Source of the DNA: Paractinoplanes atraurantiacus
GTDB lineage: Bacteria; Actinomycetota; Actinomycetes; Mycobacteriales; Micromonosporaceae
DNA: 64,000 bases
NCBI RefSeq assembly: GCF_900215205.1
Contig: NZ_OBDY01000013.1
Span: 20,347 to 84,346 of the forward strand
Reading direction: 5' to 3'
Both the position numbers and the translations under genes were made by a program. Below the pieces are notes generated by a model. That model made no database searches and was not told the DNA's origin. It saw only the letters and a list, made by a program, of their open reading frames with translations. Below, one piece after another: positions 1-8,857 of this stretch. Each line of letters opens with the position of its first letter. Position 1 is the first letter of the stretch.

Positions 1-469
1 GCTCGACCAGCCGCAGCGCCACCCGCCCGAGGGTGTCGTACGTGCCGAACTCGACCCGCTTGCGGTCGGAGTCGCGCAGCCGGGCCACGATCATCCGGAC
101 GATCCGCATCGCGGCCGCCGGGTGGTCCTGGAGGAACTTCAGGAACGAGCTCACCGGCACGACCAGGGTTTCCAGGGGTTCCAGGGCCGCCACCGACGCC
201 GACCGGGGCGCCCCGTCCAGGGCCGACATCTCCCCCAGCAGCGCACCCGGTCCGCGGATGGCCAGCAGCACCTCGCCGCCGTGCGCGGTCAGCGAGAACA
301 CCTTGGCCCGCCCGGACAGCACGAACACCACCGTCGTGGACTGGTCGCCCTCGCTGAACAGCGTCGCCCCGCACGGCCAGCGCCGCCGCCGTCCCGAGCG
401 GAACAGGTCGTCGACCTCCTCGCCGGCGAGCTCGCCCAGGAACTCCCCCGGATCGGTCACGAGCGCCAC
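1..469 (-). CDS. Crp/Fnr-family cyclic-nucleotide-responsive regulator (partial, C-terminus off the window)
   Basis: The visible part encodes an N-terminal cyclic-nucleotide-binding beta barrel. The phosphate-binding cassette reads GEMSALDGAPRSASV, with the conserved Gly-Glu and the Arg that contacts the cyclic phosphate. A long dimerisation helix follows (SSFLKFLQDHPAAAMRIVRM) and the window ends at the start of the expected winged helix (DTLGRVALRLVE). I chose GTG at 469 because GGGAGGAGG lies four bases upstream; GTG at 460 is the alternative. The gene overlaps the 3' end of the nucleotide cyclase, so the two are probably translationally coupled as producer and sensor of the same second messenger. 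The DNA-binding helix itself is not visible. Confidence 0.85.
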   Translation of the reverse strand, partial: MALVTDPGEFLGELAGEEVDDLFRSGRRRRWPCGATLFSEGDQSTTVVFVLSGRAKVFSLTAHGGEVLLAIRGPGALLGEMSALDGAPRSASVAALEPLETLVVPVSSFLKFLQDHPAAAMRIVRMIVARLRDSDRKRVEFGTYDTLGRVALRLVE

Positions 470-2460
470 ATGTCCTCCTCCCGCAGACCGTTCAGGACGT
501 ACGCCGGGACCGGCTGCCGGCGCCCCTTCACCATCAGGTCGCCCAGCGGCGTCACCAGCGCCGATGATCCGATCCGGTCAAGTGTCGACCCGCCGATGAC
601 CACCTGGCCGGGCGCCGCCCGCGTCTCGAGCCGGGCCGCCACGTTGACCGCGTCGCCCATCGCGTTGAAATTGCGCAGTTGCGTGCCGCCGATGTTGCCG
701 ACCAGCGCCTCGCCGGTGTTGACGCCGACCCGGAACCGCGGCCAGCCGGGCCGGCTCGCCGCGATTTTGTCGACCGCGCATTGCATCATCAGCGCCGCCC
801 GGGCCGCCCGCAGCGCGTGGTCGGGTTGCCGGGCCGGCGCGTTGAACAGCGCCATCAGCGCATCACCTTGGAATTGCACGACAGTGCCGCACTGCCCGAG
901 CACCACTTTGGTCGCCACGTCGAAATACTCGTTGAGCATCGTGACGATTTGCCCCGGCGTCGACTCCTCCGAGAACGTCGTGAAGCCCCGCAGATCGGCG
1001 AACAGCGACGTCACCTCGACCACGGCCCCGCCCAGCGCCGCCTGCGACGGGTCCGCGACCAGGGCCGTCGCCACATCGGGCGACATGTATTGCCGGAAAA
1101 GCACGTCGAGCTGCCGATAGAGCCGCGCGTTCTCCAGCGCGATCGACAATTGGGCGGCCAGCGATTTCAGCAGCGCCGCGTCCCTTTCCGGGACGACGGA
1201 GCCGCGCCCCGCGATCAGCACGCCGGCCGGGTGCGTTTTGACGATCAAGGGCAGGACCAGGTTGCCGTACGCGTCCACGAGCGGTTCCCGGCATTTCAGG
1301 GCCGCCTGCGCCTCCCGTACGGAATCAATCTGAACCGAACCGCAAGCGAGCGACGGCCGGAAGACCAGCCGGTTGTCCTCGACCAGCCCGATCTGGACCG
1401 CATATCCCTCGAACGCCTCCGCGATTCGGCGTGCCGCGCCCTCCAGCAGATCCACATCGGACACCAGCACCCTCGCATCGCGGCCGACCGCGACCAGCGC
1501 GCCCAGCTTGCGGATCTGATCGCGCTCGCCGGCCAGCGCGTCGGCGGCCCGGCTCAGCACCGCCGCCTGCCCCTCGGTCAGCTCGAAGCGCCGCGCGACG
1601 ACCTCCATGGCCGACGCCCGCGGCCCCCCGCGCATCGCCTCGACCAGCGCCTCCAGCGCCGCCCCGTACTCCGCCTTCAGCCGCCGCACGGTGTACTCGG
1701 CGCCGACCGCGCTGAACAGACCGGCCGCCGCGCCCTCGTTGCGATATTGGACCCAGGCGCTGTACGCGACGTAGCCGAACCCGGCCGCCATCAGCAGATG
1801 CCACTCCCACCACGACGCCTGCCAGTTGCGGCCCACCGCCATCGCCACCGCCGACTCGGCCAGCAACGTGAACGCCGTCATCACCGACAGCAGCATGACC
1901 GCGCGGCGCTCCCGGTAGAGCGCGTAGTAGCGCAGCGCCGCCGCCGCGAACAGCGCGAACGCGATCAGCGAGAGCGCCTCGGTCGGCGGCGCGAGCCAGG
2001 CCAGAGCCCCGGCCAGCGCGAACGCGCCCACCCCGAGCCACAGCGACCAGCGCATCAGCGTGGCCGGCAGGTCGACGGCCGACGCCGCCGCCAGCACGGC
2101 CGCCACGGTCAGTCCCACCGGCGACGCGGACGCGAACAGCTCGTTGGGCCCGCCCAGCAGCATGTGCGGGGTGGCCAGCGCGTGCAGGGCCAGGAAGGCC
2201 GCGGCCACCAGGAACGACAGGCCGACCAGGAAGAGCCGGATGTCGGCCCGGCGCCGGGCCGCCTCGCCGACCAGCACGGCCATCGTCAGGCTGACCGCGG
2301 CCACGGCGAGCACCAGCCAGAAGTGGGCCGCGTCGTGATGCCAGCGCCCGTCCAGGGCGGGCCGGGAGATCAGCAGCCAGAGGCCCACCATCGGGGCGGC
2401 GAGGTGCGCGGCCCAGACGATCACGCGCGCCGGTCCGCCGCGACCCGCCACTGGATCCAT
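457..2460 (-). CDS. Membrane-bound class III adenylate/guanylate cyclase with GAF domain
   Basis: This 667-residue protein has about seven hydrophobic segments in residues 12-235, a GAF-like sensor domain around 320-445 and a class III cyclase domain from about 480 to 660. The metal-binding Asp residues are D489 (SLFADLRGF) and D533 (GDALMALF), and the transition-state pair is N606/R610 in GDAVNVAARLE. The two positions that normally select the base are unusual: the Lys of the KFxGD motif is Gln (Q529, VQFQGD) and the Asp/Thr before VN is Ala (A604). The product, cAMP or cGMP, therefore cannot be assigned by motif. A Crp-like gene overlaps its 3' end, suggesting a local signalling pair at the membrane. 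Confidence 0.9.
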   Translation of the reverse strand: MDPVAGRGGPARVIVWAAHLAAPMVGLWLLISRPALDGRWHHDAAHFWLVLAVAAVSLTMAVLVGEAARRRADIRLFLVGLSFLVAAAFLALHALATPHMLLGGPNELFASASPVGLTVAAVLAAASAVDLPATLMRWSLWLGVGAFALAGALAWLAPPTEALSLIAFALFAAAALRYYALYRERRAVMLLSVMTAFTLLAESAVAMAVGRNWQASWWEWHLLMAAGFGYVAYSAWVQYRNEGAAAGLFSAVGAEYTVRRLKAEYGAALEALVEAMRGGPRASAMEVVARRFELTEGQAAVLSRAADALAGERDQIRKLGALVAVGRDARVLVSDVDLLEGAARRIAEAFEGYAVQIGLVEDNRLVFRPSLACGSVQIDSVREAQAALKCREPLVDAYGNLVLPLIVKTHPAGVLIAGRGSVVPERDAALLKSLAAQLSIALENARLYRQLDVLFRQYMSPDVATALVADPSQAALGGAVVEVTSLFADLRGFTTFSEESTPGQIVTMLNEYFDVATKVVLGQCGTVVQFQGDALMALFNAPARQPDHALRAARAALMMQCAVDKIAASRPGWPRFRVGVNTGEALVGNIGGTQLRNFNAMGDAVNVAARLETRAAPGQVVIGGSTLDRIGSSALVTPLGDLMVKGRRQPVPAYVLNGLREEDMWRS

Positions 2461-2523
2461 GCACTACGACGTTAGTCGCATCGGCGCAGGTGACGCGCCC
2501 GGGAAAGGTGTCGGAAAAGCGCG

Positions 2524-2547
2524 AAAGGGGCCCCGAGGGACCCCTTT
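2524..2547 (-). terminator. Putative terminator after tRNA-Gly
   Basis: AAAGGGG at 2524-2530 pairs with CCCCTTT at 2541-2547, and the stem extends by several further pairs over a very short loop. It lies eight bases beyond the 3' end of the tRNA on the minus strand and before the cyclase gene. It looks like a hairpin terminator without a strong U tract. Confidence 0.55.
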
Positions 2548-2555
2548 GGCGACAG

Positions 2556-2628
2556 AGCGGACGACGGGATTCGAACCCGCGACCCTCACCTTGGCAAGGT
2601 GATGCGCTACCAGCTGCGCTACGTCCGC
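2556..2628 (-). tRNA. tRNA-Gly (anticodon GCC)
   Basis: The minus strand folds as a 73-nt cloverleaf. The acceptor stem is GCGGACG/CGTCCGC, the T-arm contains GGTTCGAATCC, and the anticodon stem TCACC/GGTGA encloses the loop TTGCCAA. The anticodon is GCC, which reads glycine GGC/GGU codons. The discriminator base is U, and the CCA end is not encoded (CTG follows). Confidence 0.97.
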
Positions 2629-2732
2629 GCTGAGGAGAACACTACCGGATGCCGTCCAGGGGCCTCACCACCGGGTCGGCTGTGTCGGGCGTGACCTTGA
2701 GCCGGGCGGCCCCACTCTGGGAACATGCGCCG

Positions 2733-4391
2733 ATGGTGACGCCTTTCCCGGAGCTCGGGGAGCAGTTCGAGGAGCTCGCGGCCGCCGCCCTGGTGGTGCT
2801 CGACAAGGAGCAGTTCACGCGCGCGATCACGTACGGTCAGCCGCAACCCGTCAAGGCCGGTGACACTCTGTTCGACATCGGCGACGAAAACCTCGATCTG
2901 ATCCTGATCGAGTCCGGCGGGGCCGACGTCGTGCGCGCCGGCGGCGACGAGCCGATCCTGCACGCGGGCCCGCGTCAGTTCGTCGGCGAGCTCAACCTGC
3001 TGACCGGCCAGACCCGCTTCCTCACCGCCCACGCCACCGCCGACGGCGTCGTGCACCGGGTCACGGCCGCCGCGTTCCGCCGCCTCATGGCGCAGGACAC
3101 CGAGCTCAGCGACATCCTGCTGCGCGCCTTCCTGGCCCGGCGCCAAATCCTCGTCTCGCATGCCGCACCCAGCCTGGACGTGGTCGCCGACGACGGCACC
3201 GCCGAGGGCCTGGCGCTGCGCACCTTCCTCGTCCGGCAGGACCTGCCGTACCGCTGGCTCCAGCCCGGCACCGCCGAGGCCGAACAGGTGACCGCCGGCG
3301 CCGGCCTCACCCTCACCGACCTGCCGGCCGCGATCACGCCGCGGCTGACGCTGCGCAACGTCGACCCCGGGACGCTGAGTCATTCTCTGGGTCTCACCTA
3401 CCGGCGTACACCCAAAGGAATCGCCGATCTGACGATCGTCGGAGCCGGACCGGCGGGACTGGCCGCGGCCGTCTACGGCGCGTCCGAAGGACTGGAAACG
3501 GTGCTGCTCGACGCCGTGGCCACCGGCGGGCAGGCCGCCGCGAGCTCACGCATCGAGAACTACCTGGGCTTCCCGTTCGGGCTCAGCGGCGAGGCCCTGG
3601 CCGCCCGGGCCGTCGTGCAGGCGCTGAAGTTCGGCGCCCACCTCGGCAGCCCCTGCGGCGTCGCCGCCCTGGCCACGCGGCCCGACGGCACCCACCTGAT
3701 CACGCTGGTCGACGGCACCGAGATACCGACCCGCACGGTGCTGATCGCCACCGGAGCCGCCTATCGCAACCTGCCGCTGGGCCGCTGGGCCGATTTCGTC
3801 GGCGCCGGCATCTACTACGCGGCGACGGACCTCGAGGCGAAGGCGGTCTCCGGACTTCCGGTCACGGTGGTCGGCGGGGCCAACAGCGCGGGCCAGGCGG
3901 CGATCTATCTGGCCCGGCACGCCGGTGAGGTCACTTTGGCTGTACGCGGTGACAGCCTCACCAAAGACATGTCGAACTATCTCGTCGAGCGGATCCTGGC
4001 CGACCCGCGCATCACCGTGCGCACCGCGACCGAGGTGACCTCCCTGGCCGGCGGCCACCGCCTCGAGGAGATCACCCTGACCGAGCGCGGCACCGGCGCC
4101 GGCGACGCGTGCGGCTGCTTCGGCCTGTTCTGCTTCATCGGCGCCCAGCCGGCGACGGGCTGGCTGACCGATGTGGCGCTGGACGAGAACGGCTTCGTCC
4201 CCACCGACGTCCAGTTGGGCGGCCGCTGGACCGGCACCACCCGCCCCGCACTCCCGTTCGAGACGAGCATCCCCGGCGTCTTCGCCGCCGGCGACGTCCG
4301 CACCGACTCGATGAAGCGTGTGGCGGCGGCCGTCGGTGAGGGCGCCAGCGCCGTCCGTAGCGTCCACCAGGCCCTGGCCCACCTGGGCTGA
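2733..4391 (+). CDS. Cyclic-nucleotide-binding domain fused to a thioredoxin-reductase-like FAD oxidoreductase
   Basis: Residues 1-130 form a cNMP-binding domain (cassette FVGELNLLTGQTRFLTA). A linker follows, then a two-dinucleotide-domain flavoprotein: FAD motif GAGPAGLAAAVYGASEG, the thioredoxin-reductase signature GGQAAASSRIENYLGFP, NADPH motif VVGGANSAGQAAIYLARHAG, and a C-terminal FAD motif GVFAAGDVR. Where thioredoxin reductases carry the redox CxxC (usually CATCDG), this protein has YYAATDLEAK, so it cannot use that disulfide. Cys residues do occur later (GDACGCFGLFC). Start ATG at 2733 gives 552 residues; an upstream in-frame ATG at 2649 lies in poorly coding sequence. Substrate unknown; the cNMP domain suggests allosteric control. 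Confidence 0.88.
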   Translation: MVTPFPELGEQFEELAAAALVVLDKEQFTRAITYGQPQPVKAGDTLFDIGDENLDLILIESGGADVVRAGGDEPILHAGPRQFVGELNLLTGQTRFLTAHATADGVVHRVTAAAFRRLMAQDTELSDILLRAFLARRQILVSHAAPSLDVVADDGTAEGLALRTFLVRQDLPYRWLQPGTAEAEQVTAGAGLTLTDLPAAITPRLTLRNVDPGTLSHSLGLTYRRTPKGIADLTIVGAGPAGLAAAVYGASEGLETVLLDAVATGGQAAASSRIENYLGFPFGLSGEALAARAVVQALKFGAHLGSPCGVAALATRPDGTHLITLVDGTEIPTRTVLIATGAAYRNLPLGRWADFVGAGIYYAATDLEAKAVSGLPVTVVGGANSAGQAAIYLARHAGEVTLAVRGDSLTKDMSNYLVERILADPRITVRTATEVTSLAGGHRLEEITLTERGTGAGDACGCFGLFCFIGAQPATGWLTDVALDENGFVPTDVQLGGRWTGTTRPALPFETSIPGVFAAGDVRTDSMKRVAAAVGEGASAVRSVHQALAHLG

Positions 4392-4433
4392 CGCGAGATG
4401 CCGCGGTGGTGCGGTCCGGGTAGCATCTCCGGA

Positions 4434-4754
4434 ATGCCGATGGAAGCCACGATTCTCCACGAACCAGCCGATCCCGACGGCCTGGTCGTAGCCTCCCTCG
4501 CCGGTGAGCTCGACCTGGACCGCGCCGACGACGTCCGCGACGCCCTGGCCACGATCGCCGCCGACCCCGCCTGCCGCTACCTGCGCATCGACGTGGCCGG
4601 CCTCGACTTCATCGACTCGTACGGCCTGGGCGCCCTGGTCAGCGCCCGCAACACCGCCGCCGCCCACGGCGTCTCGTTCACTTTGGCCAAGCCGTCACCC
4701 CCGGTGCAGAAGGCCATCGAGGTCACCGGCCTGGGCCACGTCTTCGGCCTCTGA
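4434..4754 (+). CDS. STAS-domain anti-anti-sigma factor-like protein
   Basis: A 106-residue single STAS domain of the SpoIIAA/RsbV type. The switch loop is FIDSYGLGALVSAR, and the Ser of the Asp-Ser pair, phosphorylated by an anti-sigma kinase in the family, is kept. The family role is to release a sigma factor by binding its anti-sigma kinase; the partner is not in this window. The hexamer TAGCAT at 4421-4426 ends seven bases before ATG 4434, which supports a leaderless transcript and this start. It could also act as a generic STAS partner of a phosphatase. Confidence 0.87.
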   Translation: MPMEATILHEPADPDGLVVASLAGELDLDRADDVRDALATIAADPACRYLRIDVAGLDFIDSYGLGALVSARNTAAAHGVSFTLAKPSPPVQKAIEVTGLGHVFGL

Positions 4755-4762
4755 CCGGTCAG
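4751..4762. terminator. Perfect 12-bp palindrome carrying both stop codons of a convergent pair
   Basis: CTGACCGGTCAG is fully self-complementary and contains the TGA of the STAS gene (4752-4754) and, on the other strand, the TGA of the membrane gene (4759-4761). With four bases between stop codons there is no room for a separate terminator. Whether it terminates transcription is unclear, since TGA..TCA is partly palindromic by nature. Confidence 0.3.
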
Positions 4763-6570
4763 TGCCGCGTCCACCAAAGGGTGGCGGCGGCGACGAGAAC
4801 GTAGGCGAAGACGACCGCCGGGCCGCTGCCCAGCCGGTCGGTGACCTCGCGGCCGGGGTCGCCGGCGGCCAGGGAGAGGTCGCGCAGGCGCATGATGACC
4901 CCGCCCCAGCGGTCGGCCACGCCGGTCAGGTGGATGGCGTCGCCGGGTTCCCATGCGATCCACAGGCCCTTGTCGTCGCGGCGCACGCCGTGCAGGCGTG
5001 TCCACGGCACATGACGGACGCGCATGCGGCCGTGCACCACGAGCCCACCTTTCGTCAGCTCGGCGCGCGCGGTCAGGCGGCGCCATCCGCCGTAGGTCAG
5101 TGAGCCGCCGAGCCAGAGCACGACCAGGGTCTGCCACCAGTCCTCGGGCAGCCCGGCCAGCACGACGGCGGGCCCGGCGGCGAAGCCGAGAAGCGACAAC
5201 GCCCCGAGCACGCGCTCCCGCGGGCGGGGCCGCAGGACGACCGGCAGCTCGGTCAGTTCTTCGCGGCCGGCCGAGGGCAGGGGCACTCCAGGAGGGGCAT
5301 CGGGCACCGATTCGGGGCTACGCATCGGCATGCGCAAGGGCGCCTCGGGCAGCAGAACGGCGGAGTCCGTGATCAGCACGACCCAGCCGCCGTCGCGCAG
5401 GTCACCGGCCACTGTCACGGTCTGCGGTTCACTCCCGCGAACCCGGCTCGGCGGGCTCTCCCCCCGCCACTCCCGGCCGAACTCCTCGACTTCCTCGACC
5501 GTCCACGCCCCGTCCCCGTCCTCGTCGTCAGCCCCGTCCTCGTACTCGTGCTCGTCGTGGTTGGCGGTCGAGTCGGCGCCGTCGTTCACGGACGAGTCGG
5601 CGCCGTCGTTCACGGACGGGTCGGGCGGGAGGAACGGCGCGGGCAGGACCGGCACCAGCGCGCGGCCGCCGAACATCACCGCACGGTCCGCAACCGCCAG
5701 ATCGGCGGCCACTTCGACGGCGGCCAGCGGCCCCCGCGACAATCGCCGGCGCGCTGAGCGCCGGCTCTGCTCGCGGAACAGCAGGATGCCGGCCAGGGCG
5801 AGCGCACCGAGCCCGGCGCTGAGCCACACCGTCACATCCTCGGGTTCGGCCACCAGGCGTACCCACGAGCCGTCGACCAGCACCGGAACCACCTGCCCGG
5901 CCCGGTACGAGCCGACCACGTCGACCCGCACCGGCTCGGGCACGCCGACCGTGACCACACCCGAGGCGTTGTCGGCGCTGCGGATGACCGCGTCCGTCCG
6001 GACCGCCGCCGCCTCGTGCGCCGCCACCTGAGCGTCCCGGTGGCCGTACCAGGCGAGGCCGCCGGCCCCGGCCATGCTCAGGGCGACGGCCGCTGCCGTA
6101 CGCCATCCCCACCCCGGGCGATCCTCCCGGAGCCGCTCGTCTAGGCGCACCGTCCCGGCCGCCTCCGCGACGATGGCCGCCTGCCGCCGCCGCGCCACCA
6201 CCAGCCACGCCGCCACGGCCAGACAGAGCAGCCCGAAGACGCCGAACGCCACCCGGGCCACCGGCTCGTCGTCGAGGACCAGATCGAGGACGGCGAAGAG
6301 CACCCCGGCCCCGCACCCGGCCAACGGCAGCCACCACAACAGGATCGGCGTGGCCAGCAGGACGACGATAACCACCGCGAGCGTCACGTCCGGCCCGCAC
6401 ACACCCGGATCCGCGGCCGTGCAGGAGGACGGGTCGCCCACCGCCGCCGCCACGAACGCTCCGGCCCACGCGGCGACCAGCACGAGCCGCGGCACCCACC
6501 ACGGCACCGCCGCCTTGATCCACCGCTGGATGCGCGCGCCGTCCAGCACGGGTGCACCGACATCAGTCAC
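4759..6570 (-). CDS. Multi-pass membrane protein with acidic linker and C-terminal PH-like domain
   Basis: About 603 residues. The N-terminal half has paired hydrophobic segments (three or four near residues 20-110, one near 140, one near 230). The middle is a very acidic low-complexity linker with the duplicated unit SVNDGAD and runs such as DEHEYEDGADDEDGDG. Near the C-terminus two further hydrophobic segments precede a bacterial PH-like stretch (GGLVVHGRMRVRHVPWTRLHG), then a last membrane segment. I do not recognise a catalytic motif. GTG 6570 is a guess; GTG 6585 is possible, and neither has a clear ribosome-binding site. Reading further upstream would run antisense to the RTX gene and is not supported. 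Confidence 0.7.
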   Translation of the reverse strand: MTDVGAPVLDGARIQRWIKAAVPWWVPRLVLVAAWAGAFVAAAVGDPSSCTAADPGVCGPDVTLAVVIVVLLATPILLWWLPLAGCGAGVLFAVLDLVLDDEPVARVAFGVFGLLCLAVAAWLVVARRRQAAIVAEAAGTVRLDERLREDRPGWGWRTAAAVALSMAGAGGLAWYGHRDAQVAAHEAAAVRTDAVIRSADNASGVVTVGVPEPVRVDVVGSYRAGQVVPVLVDGSWVRLVAEPEDVTVWLSAGLGALALAGILLFREQSRRSARRRLSRGPLAAVEVAADLAVADRAVMFGGRALVPVLPAPFLPPDPSVNDGADSSVNDGADSTANHDEHEYEDGADDEDGDGAWTVEEVEEFGREWRGESPPSRVRGSEPQTVTVAGDLRDGGWVVLITDSAVLLPEAPLRMPMRSPESVPDAPPGVPLPSAGREELTELPVVLRPRPRERVLGALSLLGFAAGPAVVLAGLPEDWWQTLVVLWLGGSLTYGGWRRLTARAELTKGGLVVHGRMRVRHVPWTRLHGVRRDDKGLWIAWEPGDAIHLTGVADRWGGVIMRLRDLSLAAGDPGREVTDRLGSGPAVVFAYVLVAAATLWWTRH

Positions 6571-6696
6571 GCAGCGAAGATCCACTTCAACCGCCCTGGC
6601 CGTCAAGCTGGAGAAACGGGGCTCACAGGCCGCCTCAACTCGCCACCTCGGCGACCGACTGAGGAGCGCGACGATGAGGCGACAGGGGGGACTTGC

Positions 6697-8364
6697 GTGC
6701 GGCTGCGTTATCTGGTGCCGATGATGGCCGGCGGGATTGCTGTGTCGCTGACCGGCCCGATTCCGGCCGGGGCGGCCGCGCCGTCCACCGCCGTCGGCGG
6801 GGTGCGCCGCGCGTGCACGATCGTCGGCACCGCCGGGAGCGACCGGCTGCGCGGAACCTCCGGCAACGACGTGATCTGCGGCCGGGGCGGCAACGACACC
6901 ATCGACGGCGCCGGCGGCAACGACGTGATCGACGGCGGAGCGGGCAACGACAACGTCAAGGGCGGCACCGGAAGCGACCTGATCACCGGCGGCACCGGCA
7001 ACGACCTGATCACCGGCGGCATCGGAAGCGACCTGATCACCGGCGGCGACGGCAACGACCTGGTCACCGGCGGCGACGGCAATGACCGGATCGAGCTCGG
7101 GAGTGGCGACGACCGGGCCACGGGCGACGCGGGCGACGACCGGATCGACGGTGGCGCCGGCGATGACCGCCTCAACGGCGGGCCCGGCGCCGACTACCTC
7201 GAGGGCGGCGCCGGCATCAACACCTGCCTGCGCGACGCGACGGACACGTCGCCGGCGACCTCCTGCTCCGACCTCAAGGCCCCGGTGCTGCACACCGGCA
7301 CTGCCGCCTGGGCCGATGCGGCGACCGGGGACAACGCGACCGCCCGGACCCTGCGCCTGCGGATGCGCGTCACCGACGACCGGGCCGGGGTGCGCTTCGC
7401 GATGCTGCGCTACAGCAACGGCCCGACCGAGGTTCGCTTCGTCAGCCAGGCTCTGCTCTCCGGCACCACCACCGACGGCGTCCACGAGTTCCGCGCGACC
7501 GTGCCCGCCTTCGCTCCGGCCGGTGAGTACCGCCCGGTCGGAGCGGTCGCCGAGGACCGGGTGAACCGGCTGACCACGGCGGCGGATCTGACCGCGCTGC
7601 CGTCGTTCACCGTGACCGGGGCCTCCGACCTGACCGCGCCGGCGGCCGACGTGTCCTCGGTTCGGTGGGTCACCCCCACCACCCTCGACAACAGCACGGC
7701 CCACCCGCTGCGGCTGCGGATGCGCGTGACCGACGACCGCGCCGGCGTCGGCTCCGGCTATGTCATCGTGAGCGGGAACAACGACGGCCCGGCGATCTAC
7801 CTGAAGCAGCCCCACCTGGTCTCCGGCACAGCGACCGACGGCGTCTGGGAGTTCTCCGGCTCGATGCCCGCGAGCGCCGCGCCCGGCGAGTGGATGGTCA
7901 ACTCGATCGAGCTCACCGACCGGGTCGGCCGCGAGTCGTCGGCCTCGGCGACCGAGGTCGCCCTGACGGTCACCGGCGTCGCGGACGTCGCCGACCCGGT
8001 GGCCGACCTCTCCAGCGCCCGCTGGATGACGCCGCGGACCCTCGACAACGGCGCCGACCGGGCCGTACGCCTGCGCGTCCGCCTGACCGACGACCTCTCC
8101 GGCATCCGCCTGCCCAACAACTGGACGCTCGCCCTCTCACCGGTCGACGACCCCAGCGCCGGCGCCTACATGTCGACCATGCGCCTGATCTCCGGCACGG
8201 CCACCGACGGCGTCTGGGAGTTCAGCGGCACCCTGGAGGCTTCGTCTCCGGCGGGTGTCTGGCACGTGCGCGCGTTCTCGTTCCACGACGGCGTCGGGCA
8301 CGCTACCTACCTGACCGACGTCGACCAGATCCCCACCTTCACCGTGACCGAGCCGCGTGGGTGA
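6697..8364 (+). CDS. Secreted RTX (haemolysin-type Ca2+-binding) repeat protein with three Ig-like modules
   Basis: A 555-residue protein with an N-terminal signal peptide (hydrophobic run LVPMMAGGIAVSLTG, cleavage near AGAAA). About fourteen glycine-rich RTX nonapeptides of the GGxGNDxIx type follow over residues 45-175, expected to fold as a calcium-filled parallel beta roll. Three related modules of about 115 residues come next, each with a TLDN..xLRLRMRVTDDRAGV core, which look like Ig-like folds. GTG 6697 is preceded by AGGGGGGAC. No catalytic domain is visible, so an adhesive or structural extracellular role is more likely than toxin activity. Confidence 0.85.
   Translation: MRLRYLVPMMAGGIAVSLTGPIPAGAAAPSTAVGGVRRACTIVGTAGSDRLRGTSGNDVICGRGGNDTIDGAGGNDVIDGGAGNDNVKGGTGSDLITGGTGNDLITGGIGSDLITGGDGNDLVTGGDGNDRIELGSGDDRATGDAGDDRIDGGAGDDRLNGGPGADYLEGGAGINTCLRDATDTSPATSCSDLKAPVLHTGTAAWADAATGDNATARTLRLRMRVTDDRAGVRFAMLRYSNGPTEVRFVSQALLSGTTTDGVHEFRATVPAFAPAGEYRPVGAVAEDRVNRLTTAADLTALPSFTVTGASDLTAPAADVSSVRWVTPTTLDNSTAHPLRLRMRVTDDRAGVGSGYVIVSGNNDGPAIYLKQPHLVSGTATDGVWEFSGSMPASAAPGEWMVNSIELTDRVGRESSASATEVALTVTGVADVADPVADLSSARWMTPRTLDNGADRAVRLRVRLTDDLSGIRLPNNWTLALSPVDDPSAGAYMSTMRLISGTATDGVWEFSGTLEASSPAGVWHVRAFSFHDGVGHATYLTDVDQIPTFTVTEPRG
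6950..7075 (+). repeat. Near-identical 27-bp repeats inside the RTX region
   Basis: The RTX segment contains several almost identical copies of a 27-bp unit (core AACGACCTGATCACCGGCGG, alternating Asn/Ser at the second codon), coding three LITGG-type nonapeptides in a row. The DNA identity is higher than protein constraint needs, which suggests recent expansion and possible copy-number variation. Confidence 0.6.
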
Positions 8365-8395
8365 CGCGTCAACTCGGCCGCTATAGGGTGAACGC

Positions 8396-8857
8396 GTGGC
8401 CGACGGTGAGCACGCGCTCGACGCACGACAGTTGCACGCGTGGCGGGTCTTCATTCAGATGCAGGAACATCTGCGGTCCCGTATCGAGCAGCAACTTCAG
8501 GCGTCCAGTGGCCTGTCGATGGCCGACTACTCGGTGCTGTCGGTGCTCGCCGGGGCCGGGAGCGGGCGGCTTCGTGCGCACGAGCTCGGCGACAAGCTCG
8601 GGTGGGAGAAGAGCCGGCTGCACCATCAGCTCACCCGCATGACCAAGCGCGGGCTCGTGGAGCGCCGAGCCGGTCCGGCGCGGGCCGTGCACGTCGAGCT
8701 GACCGATCAGGGGTGGGCCGCCCTCACCGAGGCCGCGCCGCGCCACAGCGCGCACGTTCGTGAGCTGGTCATGGCGCCGCTCACCGATCAGGAAGTGGAC
8801 CAGCTCGCCGGCATCTCGGCCAAGCTCCTGGATCGTTTCCAGAGGTCGGCCCCGTAG
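8396..8857 (+). CDS. MarR-family transcriptional regulator
   Basis: A 153-residue winged-helix protein. The recognition region is LGDKLGWEKSRLHHQLTRMTKRGLVERR and the wing is AVHVELTDQG, both typical of MarR. Long helices at both ends form the dimer interface. The hexamer TAGGGT (8384-8389) ends six bases before GTG 8396 and no ribosome-binding site is present, so the mRNA is probably leaderless. The last 70 bases overlap the end of the convergent MutS-like gene. The target is not evident; the ligand is unknown. Confidence 0.88.
   Translation: MADGEHALDARQLHAWRVFIQMQEHLRSRIEQQLQASSGLSMADYSVLSVLAGAGSGRLRAHELGDKLGWEKSRLHHQLTRMTKRGLVERRAGPARAVHVELTDQGWAALTEAAPRHSAHVRELVMAPLTDQEVDQLAGISAKLLDRFQRSAP

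Noticed and set aside
2556..2628. Integration site of a mobile element at tRNA-Gly
   Set aside because: There is no integrase and no repeated tRNA 3' end nearby.
4759..7815. A single minus-strand open frame of about 1,000 codons
   Set aside because: Only the part below 6570 has a coherent protein. The rest is antisense to the RTX gene and translates to repetitive Val/Ala/Asp text.
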